From NCBI GenBank assembly GCA_951800155.1, contig CATOJL010000025.1, positions 1 to 12,255 on the forward strand: a stretch of 12,255 bases of DNA, given 5' to 3'. This stretch comes from an uncultured Bacilli bacterium. Lineage in GTDB: Bacteria; Bacillota_I; Bacilli_A; RF39; UBA660. Positions 1 to 6,647 of the stretch are shown in pieces (the first letter of the stretch is position 1; every line of letters starts with the position of its first letter). Position numbers and translations under genes: made by a program. The notes under the pieces were generated by a model that worked only from the letters and a program-made list of their open reading frames with translations, made no database searches and was not told the DNA's origin.

Positions 1-176
1 TTATTATATAGATCATTTAATGCTCCTTCTACCGTTGTTTGGCTATTTTTACTATAACTGACTCCATTCGATGGCGGATTACTACTGGCCGCATTTGTTC
101 CTACTATTGCTATAATCATTCCGAGTAAAATCACTTCGATTCCTATCATCACTTTATGTTTCTTTTTCTCTTCCAT
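1..176 (-). CDS. Secreted/membrane-anchored surface protein, N-terminal fragment (partial at window edge)
   Basis: Reading the minus strand from an ATG at 176-174 gives an open frame that runs off the left edge (58 complete codons). It starts with a basic stretch (MEEKKKHK), then a hydrophobic segment at about residues 9-26, then a small polar stretch (TNAASS). This is a signal peptide or N-terminal anchor with a plausible cleavage near NAA. The next part is polar and ends in a TTVEGALNDLY motif. I recall similar 'V-x-GAL-x-x-LY' motifs just after the signal in large families of secreted proteins from uncultured gut Firmicutes, but cannot check this here. A strong SD (AAAGGAGGAGG, 185-195) sits 8 nt upstream of the ATG. 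The gene has its own promoter with a G16 spacer tract, and ligA upstream is closed by a terminator, so its expression is probably separate. The role of the mature protein is unknown. Confidence 0.75.
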   Translation of the reverse strand, partial: MEEKKKHKVMIGIEVILLGMIIAIVGTNAASSNPPSNGVSYSKNSQTTVEGALNDLYN

Positions 177-212
177 CTCTATTTCCTCCTCCTTTATTTT
201 TCTATATATCCT

Positions 213-247
213 ATTATACCCCCCCCCCCCCCCCATCATTTTGTCAA
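213..247 (-). promoter_or_regulatory. Sigma-A promoter with over-long poly-G spacer (candidate phase-variable promoter)
   Basis: On the minus strand a perfect -35 TTGACA (247-242) and a perfect -10 TATAAT (218-213) flank a 23-bp spacer made of AAATGAT followed by 16 consecutive G. The usual sigma-A spacer is 16-18 bp, so the promoter as written should be weak or off, and a tract of about 9-12 G would restore normal spacing. The predicted start of transcription is near 206, giving a leader of about 30 nt with the strong SD. The -35 box is also one arm of an inverted repeat, TGTCAA (242-247) with TTGACA (256-261), which could be an operator or chance. Confidence 0.7.
219..234. repeat. Mononucleotide tract C16 (G16 on coding strand)
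   Basis: Sixteen uninterrupted C residues on the plus strand, lying wholly between the -35 and -10 boxes of the promoter for the left-edge surface gene. In such AT-rich DNA a G/C run of this length is not expected by chance. Such tracts change length by slipped-strand mispairing. The exact length in an assembled sequence is uncertain because homopolymers are error-prone to sequence and assemble. Confidence 0.95.
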
Positions 248-264
248 CTTCATTTTTGACACAC

Positions 265-288
265 AAAAAAAGGTAGAGCCTCCCTACC
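265..288 (-). terminator. Intrinsic terminator after ligA
   Basis: Minus-strand hairpin 288-272 with stem GGTAG/CTACC, extended inward by a G-U and a G-C pair around an AGG loop, followed by seven U. It lies about 50 nt past the ligA stop and before the promoter of the left-edge gene, insulating the two. Confidence 0.8.
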
Positions 289-336
289 ATATTAATTTTA
301 TATAAAAAAGAAACATATAATAAAAGTCGTTTCATA

Positions 337-2322
337 CTACTCAGATTTCACTTTTTCTAAAAATTCATCTTCTGTCCATATTTCTATTCCAAGTTCTAGT
401 GCTTTCTTATATTTACTTCCAGGATTAGCCCCTACAACTACAACACTTGTCTTTCCTGTTACAGAAGAGGATGTTTTTCCACCGTTTTCTTCTATAATTT
501 TACTTGCATCTTCTCTAGAAAATTTTTCTAAACTTCCTGTTAAAACAAAAATCTTATTTTCAATATATATATTATTTCTTGTGTCTATACCCTTATATAC
601 CATTTCAACTCCATATCCTTTTAACTCATGAATTAAGGTTAGATTATCAGAATTTTGTATAAAATTCATAATACTATCTGCCATAATTTCTCCTATATCA
701 TCAATAGAAAGTAATTCCTCATAAGTTGTAGAAAGTAAATTGTCCATTGTCTTATACTTTTTTGCAAGGATTTTAGCAGTTTTTTTCCCAATATACCGAA
801 TACCTAAAGCAAATAGAAGTCGTTCTAAAGAATTTCCTTTACTGGCTTCAATACCATCCAAAAGGTTTTGAATACTCTTTTCTCCATACCCTTCTAATTC
901 TTTTAATTCATCTTTAACCTTTTTTAAAGTATAAAAATCAGAAACTTTTTTGATGTAGTTCATATTGTATAAGTCCTCTACAATTCTCTCACCAAAACCT
1001 TCAATATACATAGCATCTCTAGATACAAAGTGGGTAAGTGATTCTATTTTTCTAGCAGGACAATGTTCATTTACACAATAATGGTGGGCCTCTTTTTTTA
1101 TTAATTCTTCCCCACACATAGGACAGAATTGAATCATTTCAAAAGGAACTAAAGTTGTAGTTCTTCTTTCTTCTTTTACACCAACTACTTCAGGAATAAC
1201 ATCTCCAGCTTTACGAATACAAATCGTATCCCCTATTCGAATATCTTTTTGCTTACAGTAATCTTCATTGTGTAAAGTAGCCTTAGACACCAAAGAACCA
1301 GCCACATGCACAGGATGAAATAAAGCATTTGGTGTAATTTTCCCAGTACGGCCTACTGTAAATTTAATATCAATTAAAGTCGTCAGTACTTCTTCTGCTG
1401 GAAACTTGTAGGCTATACCCCATCTAGGAACTCTTGAAGTAAAGCCCAATTTCTCCTCATCCAATAAGCTATTTACCTTTATAACTACACCATCAATTGC
1501 AAAGGGAAGTTTTTCTCTCTTTGAAGCTAAGTCATCAATATACATCACAATTTCACTTGTTGTAGAGGCCACCTGATTCAAATTGATATTGGTTACAAAA
1601 CCCAAATCTTTTAGAAATCTAAGAGTTTCCTCTTGCGTTTTTATTCCATACTCCTCTGGATTTGGTATAAAATAAGCCATGAAATCTAAATTTCGCTTAG
1701 CCGTAATTTTACTGTCTAATTGTCGTACAGATCCAGCAGCTGCATTTCTTGGATTAGCAAATAATGCCTCTCCGTTTCTTTCCCTTTCTTGATTTGCTTT
1801 TTCAAAAGAAGCATAACTCATATAAATTTCTCCACGAATTTCAATATCAATATCTTGTGTAAGACGAAGAGGAACTGTTTTAATTGTTTTTATATTAAAG
1901 GTGATATCTTCTCCAACCAACCCATCCCCACGAGTTGCGCCCCTAACAAATACACCTTTTTCATAAATCAAAGATCCAGATAATCCATCCATTTTTGGTT
2001 CAATAGTATATTCTGGATGCGGAATCACCTTTCGAATTCGTTCATCAAATTCAATAACCTCATCCTCATTAAATATATCATCAAAAGATAACATAGGTCT
2101 TTGATGTATTACCTTGTTAAATTTATCAATTGCCTCTCCACCAACACGATTCGTTGGAGAATCTTCTCTTTTATATAGAGGGAATTTTTGTTCTAATCTT
2201 AGTAATTCATTATAATAATCATCATACTCTTGATCAGTAATCATTGGAGAATCTAAAACATGGTATGCATAACTTGCTTTATTTATCGTATCTACTAATT
2301 CATTAATTCTATCCTGTTCCAT
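337..2322 (-). CDS. ligA: NAD-dependent DNA ligase LigA
   Basis: Seals nicks in duplex DNA (Okazaki fragments, repair) using NAD+ as adenylate donor; cytoplasmic and normally essential. From the ATG at 2322 the protein is 661 aa, the usual LigA length, with all domains present. An N-terminal Ia segment that binds nicotinamide mononucleotide (YHVLDSPMITDQEYD) comes first. The adenylation motif KMDG follows, with the nucleophile Lys at about residue 110, then DGVVIKV and AYKFPAEE. After the OB fold there is a four-cysteine zinc finger (C400, C403, C416, C421), then helix-hairpin-helix repeats (GYGEKS, GIRYIGKKTA) and a C-terminal BRCT domain (about 590-661). An in-frame GTG at 2334 would add four residues, but it overlaps the SD (AGGTGG, 2331-2336), which sits 8 nt from the ATG, so I prefer the ATG. 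Single-gene unit with its own weak promoter and a terminator. No defect seen. Confidence 0.98.
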   Translation of the reverse strand: MEQDRINELVDTINKASYAYHVLDSPMITDQEYDDYYNELLRLEQKFPLYKREDSPTNRVGGEAIDKFNKVIHQRPMLSFDDIFNEDEVIEFDERIRKVIPHPEYTIEPKMDGLSGSLIYEKGVFVRGATRGDGLVGEDITFNIKTIKTVPLRLTQDIDIEIRGEIYMSYASFEKANQERERNGEALFANPRNAAAGSVRQLDSKITAKRNLDFMAYFIPNPEEYGIKTQEETLRFLKDLGFVTNINLNQVASTTSEIVMYIDDLASKREKLPFAIDGVVIKVNSLLDEEKLGFTSRVPRWGIAYKFPAEEVLTTLIDIKFTVGRTGKITPNALFHPVHVAGSLVSKATLHNEDYCKQKDIRIGDTICIRKAGDVIPEVVGVKEERRTTTLVPFEMIQFCPMCGEELIKKEAHHYCVNEHCPARKIESLTHFVSRDAMYIEGFGERIVEDLYNMNYIKKVSDFYTLKKVKDELKELEGYGEKSIQNLLDGIEASKGNSLERLLFALGIRYIGKKTAKILAKKYKTMDNLLSTTYEELLSIDDIGEIMADSIMNFIQNSDNLTLIHELKGYGVEMVYKGIDTRNNIYIENKIFVLTGSLEKFSREDASKIIEENGGKTSSSVTGKTSVVVVGANPGSKYKKALELGIEIWTEDEFLEKVKSE

Positions 2323-2341
2323 ATATTTATCCACCTACTAT

Positions 2342-2370
2342 ATTTTATCAAATTGCATAAACAAAGTCCA
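2342..2370 (-). promoter_or_regulatory. Probable ligA promoter
   Basis: Minus-strand -35-like TGGACT (2370-2365), 17-bp spacer, -10 TAAAAT (2347-2342), about 20 nt before the ligA ATG. The -35 matches consensus at 4 of 6 positions and the -10 at 5 of 6, and the terminator of the upstream gene lies just before it. The implied leader is very short. Confidence 0.4.
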
Positions 2371-2429
2371 TTCCTTTCCCATGTTTTCTTTCTACAATAT
2401 GATCCCAATTTTTCATAAATAAATATATC

Positions 2430-2452
2430 AAAAAAAAGATGTATTTTACACC
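2430..2452 (-). terminator. Intrinsic terminator after the acidic repeat protein
   Basis: Minus-strand hairpin 2452-2438: GGTGTA, loop AAA, TACATC (6 bp including one G-U), followed by eight U (2437-2430). It begins 2 nt after the stop codon. Confidence 0.8.
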
Positions 2453-2454
2453 TT

Positions 2455-4467
2455 TTAGAAAGACCAAAGATCTTCATCTTCATCGTCTAAAGATTTCAGT
2501 TCCTCTTTCTTTTCAGAATCTAAAGAAGAAAATTGTTGTTTTAATTCATCATCTTGAAGAAATTTTTCAAATTCTCTATCAAGTTCTATTTGATTATCTA
2601 AAACTAAATCCCCTGAACTATCTGTTAATTCATTTGTAAAATTTTGAGAATCTATGTCTTTCGTATTAAAATTGACAGGTTCCATATAGGGGATATTATC
2701 TAACGTAAAATCCTCATAAGAGAAAGTATCTGTATTATATTCTTCAAACATGTTTTTCTCTACTGGCATCTCATTTGCAAATAATTCATCTGCATTTAAG
2801 TTAGTTTCAATAGGAGAAATCTGCATTTCTGGAATCCCTTTCAAAATAAGTTCATCTGCATTAAAAGTATTCTCATCATTCATTGCAGACTCATCCTGCA
2901 CAAAAGTATCATCTAATAATCCACTATTTTCCTTGGAAATACTTTCAAACATCTCTTGGTTTTCTTCTTGTTCTATACTTTCTTCTATTGGTTGTTCGAC
3001 TGGTTCTATTGTTTCTTCTATGTTTTCAAACATCTCTTGGTTTTCTTCCTGCTCTATACTTTCTTCTATTGGTTGTTCCACTGGTTCTACTGTTTCCTCT
3101 ATGTTTTCAAACATTTCTTGGTTTTCTTCCTGTTCTACATTTTCTTCCATTGGTTGTTCCACTGGTTCTACTGTTTCCTCTATGTTTTCAAACATCTCTT
3201 GGTTTTCTTGTTGTTCTACACTTTCTTCCATTGGTTGTTCCAATGGTTTTATTGTTTCTTCTATGTTTTCAAACATTTCTTGGTTTTCTTCCTGTTCTAT
3301 ACTTTCTTCTATTAGTTGTTCTACTGGTTCTACTGTTTCCTCTATGTTTTCAAACATCTCTTGGTTTTCTTGTTGTTCTACACTTTCTTCCATTGGTTGT
3401 TCCAATGGTTCTATTGTTTCTTCTATGCTTTCAAACATTTCTGGATTCTCTTCTTGTTCTATACTTTCTTCCATTGGTTGTTCCAATGGCTCTACTGTTT
3501 CTTCTATGTTTTCAAACATTTCTTGGTTTTCTTGTTGTTCTATACTTTCTTCTATTGGTTGTTCCAATGGCTCTACTGTTTCTTCTATGTTTTCAAACAT
3601 CTCTTGGTTTTCTTCTTGTTCTACATTTTCTTCTATTGGTTGCTCTACTGGTTCTACTGTTTCTTCTATGTTTTCAAACATTTCTTGGTTTTCTTCTTGT
3701 TCTACATTTTCTTCCACTGGTTGTTCTACTGGTTCTACTGTTTCCTCTATGTTTTCAAACATCTCTTGGTTTTCTTGTTGTTCTACACTTTCTTCCATTG
3801 GTTGTTCCACTAACTCTACTGTTTCTTCTATGTTTTCAAACATTTCTTGGTTTTCTTCTTGTTCTATACTTTCTTCCATTGGTTGTTCTAATTGATTCAA
3901 GAAATCAAAAGGTTTTGTTTCTTCTACTTTTGATTCAAAATGGAATGGCATCTCTAACTCTTTTTCCTTCTGATTAAATTCTTCAACTCCAAATAAATCA
4001 TAGTCCATATTGATTTCTTCTTGTGAAAGAGATACAGGTTCATTAATTATAAGTTCTTCACTATTTTCAATATCATTCATACTTGTTTGTATATTTTCAT
4101 TTAAAGAAGCATTCTCTTCAATAGAATTTTCAATTTCCTTTAAAGAGTCCCCACTTTCAAGAACAGTTTCTTTTATAGAATCTATCCCCTTCTCCTCATC
4201 GACATATACCTTCTCAGGAATAATAAGTGATTCATCCTTAGTGTTTTCTTCTATTCTATCCTGCTTTACTGTAGTTTCCTTCTCTACATGCTCTAATGGT
4301 ACAGACGCAATGTTCTCCTTTTCATTTCCTATATGCTTTAAAACCGTATCACGGTATTTTTTTATTCTTTTTTTTGTTACCCGCTCTTTTTCATCAACAT
4401 AAAAACCCATAATAGAAAAAAGGGCGAGCACTAGTACGATAATCATAACTATAATAGCTACATCCAT
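2455..4467 (-). CDS. Membrane-anchored acidic protein with tandem 27-residue repeats, function unknown
   Basis: 670 aa. Residues about 3-22 (VAIIVMIIVLVLALFSIMGF) form one N-terminal transmembrane helix. It is followed by a basic stretch (KERVTKKRIKKYR), so by the positive-inside rule the long acidic remainder should face the cytoplasm, the topology of ZipA or EzrA. The middle, about residues 193-510, is eleven complete and one partial copy of a 27-residue unit (core EQPMEES, ENQEMFENIEET), rich in Glu and Gln, probably helical or disordered. Flanking regions are acidic and low in complexity, with short repeated motifs such as ADEL. The C-terminus is very acidic (DDEDEDLWSF). ATG at 4467 is preceded by a clear SD (AGGAGG). 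It has its own promoter and terminator. I do not recognise a family; a scaffolding or divisome-linked role would be speculation from topology. Repeat number probably varies between strains. Confidence 0.85.
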   Translation of the reverse strand: MDVAIIVMIIVLVLALFSIMGFYVDEKERVTKKRIKKYRDTVLKHIGNEKENIASVPLEHVEKETTVKQDRIEENTKDESLIIPEKVYVDEEKGIDSIKETVLESGDSLKEIENSIEENASLNENIQTSMNDIENSEELIINEPVSLSQEEINMDYDLFGVEEFNQKEKELEMPFHFESKVEETKPFDFLNQLEQPMEESIEQEENQEMFENIEETVELVEQPMEESVEQQENQEMFENIEETVEPVEQPVEENVEQEENQEMFENIEETVEPVEQPIEENVEQEENQEMFENIEETVEPLEQPIEESIEQQENQEMFENIEETVEPLEQPMEESIEQEENPEMFESIEETIEPLEQPMEESVEQQENQEMFENIEETVEPVEQLIEESIEQEENQEMFENIEETIKPLEQPMEESVEQQENQEMFENIEETVEPVEQPMEENVEQEENQEMFENIEETVEPVEQPIEESIEQEENQEMFENIEETIEPVEQPIEESIEQEENQEMFESISKENSGLLDDTFVQDESAMNDENTFNADELILKGIPEMQISPIETNLNADELFANEMPVEKNMFEEYNTDTFSYEDFTLDNIPYMEPVNFNTKDIDSQNFTNELTDSSGDLVLDNQIELDREFEKFLQDDELKQQFSSLDSEKKEELKSLDDEDEDLWSF
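2938..3891 (-). repeat. 81-bp in-frame tandem repeat array (11 full copies plus a partial)
   Basis: Unit 1 spans 3811-3891 and units follow every 81 bp down to unit 11 (3001-3081). A partial unit of 21 codons (2938-3000) ends the array. Each unit encodes one 27-residue repeat. Differences between units are limited to a few positions (S/N, I/V, E/Q, M/I, L/V). Units 7 and 9 encode identical peptides and unit 2 differs from them only at its end residues, a sign of recent duplication or conversion inside the array. Unit 6 is the most diverged (NPEMFES). Confidence 0.95.
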
Positions 4468-4493
4468 CTAGCATCCTCCTATTCTTTTATAAC

Positions 4494-4522
4494 ATGATAA
4501 CACTAAAAGATATTTTTTACAA
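4494..4522 (-). promoter_or_regulatory. Promoter of the acidic repeat protein gene
   Basis: Minus-strand -35 TTGTAA (4522-4517), exact 17-bp spacer, extended -10 TGTTATCAT with -10 hexamer TATCAT (4499-4494). It lies 27 nt upstream of the start codon. There is no terminator after trmL, so some readthrough from that operon is also possible. Confidence 0.6.
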
Positions 4523-4524
4523 GC

Positions 4525-5031
4525 TTATTTTTCTAAGAAATCTGCCCCTTTAAATGTTTCTGTAAAGGACAAACCCTCATAATTTCTCTGCCTTAACGCT
4601 TCATAAACCATAATCGCTACAGTATTCGATAGATTTAATGCACGAATTTTCCCATTCATAGGCATACGCATACAATGTTCTAAATCTTCTTTTAAGATCT
4701 CCTTAGGAATTCCTGTACTTTCTTTTCCAAAAACAAAATAAATATCCTCCCCTACATTTGAATAATCAAAGTGGGTATGTGGCATTTTTCCATACCTCGT
4801 TAAATAATAATATGTCCCTTGATTTTTCTCTTTAAATGTAGCAAAATCAGGGTATATAGTGTAATCACAATATTCAATATAATTTACGCCACTTCTTTTA
4901 ATATGTGCATCATCTAATTTAAAACCTAAAGGTTCAATCAAATGCAATTTTACATTTGTACCTGCACAAGTACGCATAATATTTCCTGTATTCCCAGGGA
5001 TTTCTGGTTCAAATAAAACAACATGAATCAT
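4525..5031 (-). CDS. trmL: tRNA (cytidine/uridine-34-2'-O)-methyltransferase TrmL
   Basis: Transfers a methyl group from S-adenosylmethionine to the 2'-OH of the wobble nucleotide (position 34) of certain tRNAs-Leu; cytoplasmic, SPOUT superfamily (YibK/CspR type). 168 aa, close to the usual length of about 155-170, with no extra RNA-binding domain. Three SpoU motifs are visible: PEIPGNTGNIMRTCAG near the N-terminus, FGKESTGIPKE in the middle, and MPMNGKIRALNLSNTVAIMV near the C-terminus. The last two build the knotted SAM pocket. The start ATG overlaps the TGA of the upstream gene (ATGA), and the SD AAGGTGA is 7 nt upstream, indicating translational coupling in a two-gene operon. No terminator follows. 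Confidence 0.95.
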   Translation of the reverse strand: MIHVVLFEPEIPGNTGNIMRTCAGTNVKLHLIEPLGFKLDDAHIKRSGVNYIEYCDYTIYPDFATFKEKNQGTYYYLTRYGKMPHTHFDYSNVGEDIYFVFGKESTGIPKEILKEDLEHCMRMPMNGKIRALNLSNTVAIMVYEALRQRNYEGLSFTETFKGADFLEK

Positions 5032-5549
5032 TCTTGAATCACCTTATTCAAAAAAGAAGAAACTTCTTCTAAAGAAATAGTTGTATTACTTCTATATAAT
5101 ATATCTATAATTTTTCCATTTTCTAAAACATAAATATTTGCCTGATTTTGAGGAAACACTACTTGTTTTAACTCGTTTACAGTATATTTTTCTTTTAAAT
5201 TATCATAAAATCTTGAACTAACTTGATTCAAATTTAAGTAAACAATATCTTTTGACAACTCATTTTTTACTATGTAGCTTCGAAAAGATTCTTCAAACTC
5301 TTGTAGGGACATATCTAAAGAATTCGATGTATATAAAATGATTTTACGATTTTCAATCACATAACTTTTTAAATCATCCTCTTTAATCTCATATAATACA
5401 TCCAGTCTTTCATTCGTAACAACCTTTGTAGACTCCCTATCTTCATACACTTTTTTCACAAATAAAACAATGATAACAGTTACAATAAAAAGAAGGACTA
5501 CTAAAACATAATTTTTCCATTTAACCTGTTCCATTATCTCACCATCCAT
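5028..5549 (-). CDS. Membrane-anchored thioredoxin-fold-like protein lacking catalytic cysteines
   Basis: 173 aa. A short N-terminus is followed by one transmembrane helix (about residues 14-31) and KK, then a soluble domain of about 130 residues. The order of elements in the soluble part (strand KIILYTSN, helix, strand DIVYLNLN, helix, strand NIYVLENGKIIDIL, C-terminal helix) follows the thioredoxin fold. It can be aligned by eye with the lipoprotein at 6648-7052, whose FILYVHKTGCTYC matches IILYTSNSLDMSL here, so the CxxC positions are D and L. The protein has no cysteine at all, so disulfide chemistry is excluded. I infer a non-catalytic binding or scaffold role, not proven. A second in-frame ATG (5534) is possible. 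Translationally coupled to trmL by the ATGA overlap. Strong extended -10 promoter upstream. Confidence 0.75.
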   Translation of the reverse strand: MDGEIMEQVKWKNYVLVVLLFIVTVIIVLFVKKVYEDRESTKVVTNERLDVLYEIKEDDLKSYVIENRKIILYTSNSLDMSLQEFEESFRSYIVKNELSKDIVYLNLNQVSSRFYDNLKEKYTVNELKQVVFPQNQANIYVLENGKIIDILYRSNTTISLEEVSSFLNKVIQE

Positions 5550-5557
5550 CTATCCAC

Positions 5558-5586
5558 ATTCTATCATATATATACTCGTTAAGCAA
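5558..5586 (-). promoter_or_regulatory. Promoter of the thioredoxin-like/trmL operon
   Basis: Minus-strand -35 TTGCTT (5586-5581), 17-bp spacer, extended -10 TGATAGAAT with hexamer TAGAAT (5563-5558). It lies between the terminator of the ATPase gene and the first gene of the operon. Confidence 0.6.
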
Positions 5587-5664
5587 GAAAAAATGAATAG
5601 AAGAGAGGAAGGAAAAACAGTAGATTTCACCCCTTTTAACTCCTTATTTTTAATCTAAACACCC

Positions 5665-5690
5665 AAAAAAGTTAAGATTTTCTTCTTAAC
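5665..5690 (-). terminator. Intrinsic terminator after the AAA+ ATPase gene
   Basis: Minus-strand perfect 7-bp stem (GTTAAGA/TCTTAAC, 5690-5671) with a 6-nt loop, then six U (5670-5665). The stem shares its first base with the stop codon. Confidence 0.85.
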
Positions 5691-6646
5691 TATATGAATT
5701 CATCCATACCCTTAATTTCATCTATCGACACAATCGGTAAATGGATTCCCTCTTGCTCGCAAAGACGAGCAAATTTTTCTCGAAATAAGGTGAGTTCTTT
5801 AATAATACTATCTGGATAAATACGCTTACTATTTTTAATCGCATTATATACATCTAAAACATTTACTTCACTTCTATTCTCAAACAATGCATTCGAAAAT
5901 GCAGCTGTAAGTACGGAGAGGGCAACATCAGGATACATCGCTGCTAAACCGTAAACTCTTTTAAACTCTGAAGTAGCACTTACAATTTGTTTTATTAAAA
6001 GATCGGTAACATATTCATTGTATTTAAAATGTGCTCCTGTTTGGTGATTGATTTTAGGTAATGTTCCCATCAAAATTTTAACGGTCGTTTCTTCACTAGG
6101 TTCGGGAACCTCTATTTTCTCAAAACGTCTTAAAAAGGCTCTATCACGAATGACATAGGCATCATATTCTTCTGTAGTTGTAGCCCCGATTGCTTTCGTA
6201 TCCCCACGATCTAAAACTGGTTTTAAAATATTCGCTAAGTCCATCGGTCCATCCGATCTACCACCAATTAAAGTATGAATCTCATCAATAAAAATAATCA
6301 GTTTTGATGTGTTTTTTAACTCATCCACAAGAAGAGAAATAATTAATCTTTCTTCCCCTCCCATGTTTATCTTACCTACTAAGGAAGAAGAACCTACCTT
6401 GACTACACGGTAACCTGCTAAAGCATTGGGCACCTGTCCACGTTGAATTAAATAAGCAAGTCCCTCCACAATTGCCGTTTTACCTATACCTGCCTTTCCT
6501 ACCAAAAGGCCTGATTTTTCAGGAGTTAAAAGGGTTATAATTAATCGTTTGATTTCTTCTTCTCTGGCAATTGCCGGATTTGTAATGTATTGCTTAGCGG
6601 TTAAATCCTCTCCATACTGCTCTATTACACTAAAATTTGTCTGCAT
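5690..6646 (-). CDS. Stand-alone ClpB/ClpC D1-type AAA+ ATPase
   Basis: 318 aa from the ATG at 6646. The sequence covers one AAA+ module matching the first ATPase domain of ClpA/B/C. Seen: Walker A GKAGIGKT (50-57), Walker B LIIFIDE (116-122), the stretch ANILKPVLDRGDTKAIGATT, a likely arginine finger in RDRAFLRRF (about 168-175), and a MYPDVALSVL segment equivalent to the 'LPDKAIDLID' region. The N-terminal Clp repeat domain, the coiled-coil middle domain, the second ATPase domain and any ClpP-binding loop are absent; Clp unfoldases are usually 750-870 aa. The usual pore-loop KYRG is replaced by KINMG, so threading activity is doubtful. Its ATG lies 1 nt after the stop of the lipoprotein gene, with SD GGTGAGGG inside that gene. 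An in-frame ATG at 6661 would overlap the SD and is less likely. The partner protein is unknown. Confidence 0.85.
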   Translation of the reverse strand: MQTNFSVIEQYGEDLTAKQYITNPAIAREEEIKRLIITLLTPEKSGLLVGKAGIGKTAIVEGLAYLIQRGQVPNALAGYRVVKVGSSSLVGKINMGGEERLIISLLVDELKNTSKLIIFIDEIHTLIGGRSDGPMDLANILKPVLDRGDTKAIGATTTEEYDAYVIRDRAFLRRFEKIEVPEPSEETTVKILMGTLPKINHQTGAHFKYNEYVTDLLIKQIVSATSEFKRVYGLAAMYPDVALSVLTAAFSNALFENRSEVNVLDVYNAIKNSKRIYPDSIIKELTLFREKFARLCEQEGIHLPIVSIDEIKGMDEFI

Positions 6647-6647
6647 A

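Noticed and set aside
124..176. Type IV prepilin signal in the left-edge protein (a Glu in the hydrophobic segment)
   Set aside because: No Gly immediately precedes a position that would place the Glu at +5, and the segment is followed by an ordinary signal-peptidase-like NAAS stretch.
2750..3977. Long plus-strand open frames (up to 381 aa) opposite the repeat gene in several frames
   Set aside because: They arise because the 81-bp unit has no stop in those frames and its length is a multiple of three; they lack good SD sites, and their peptides are low-complexity Ser/Cys/Phe/Leu strings.
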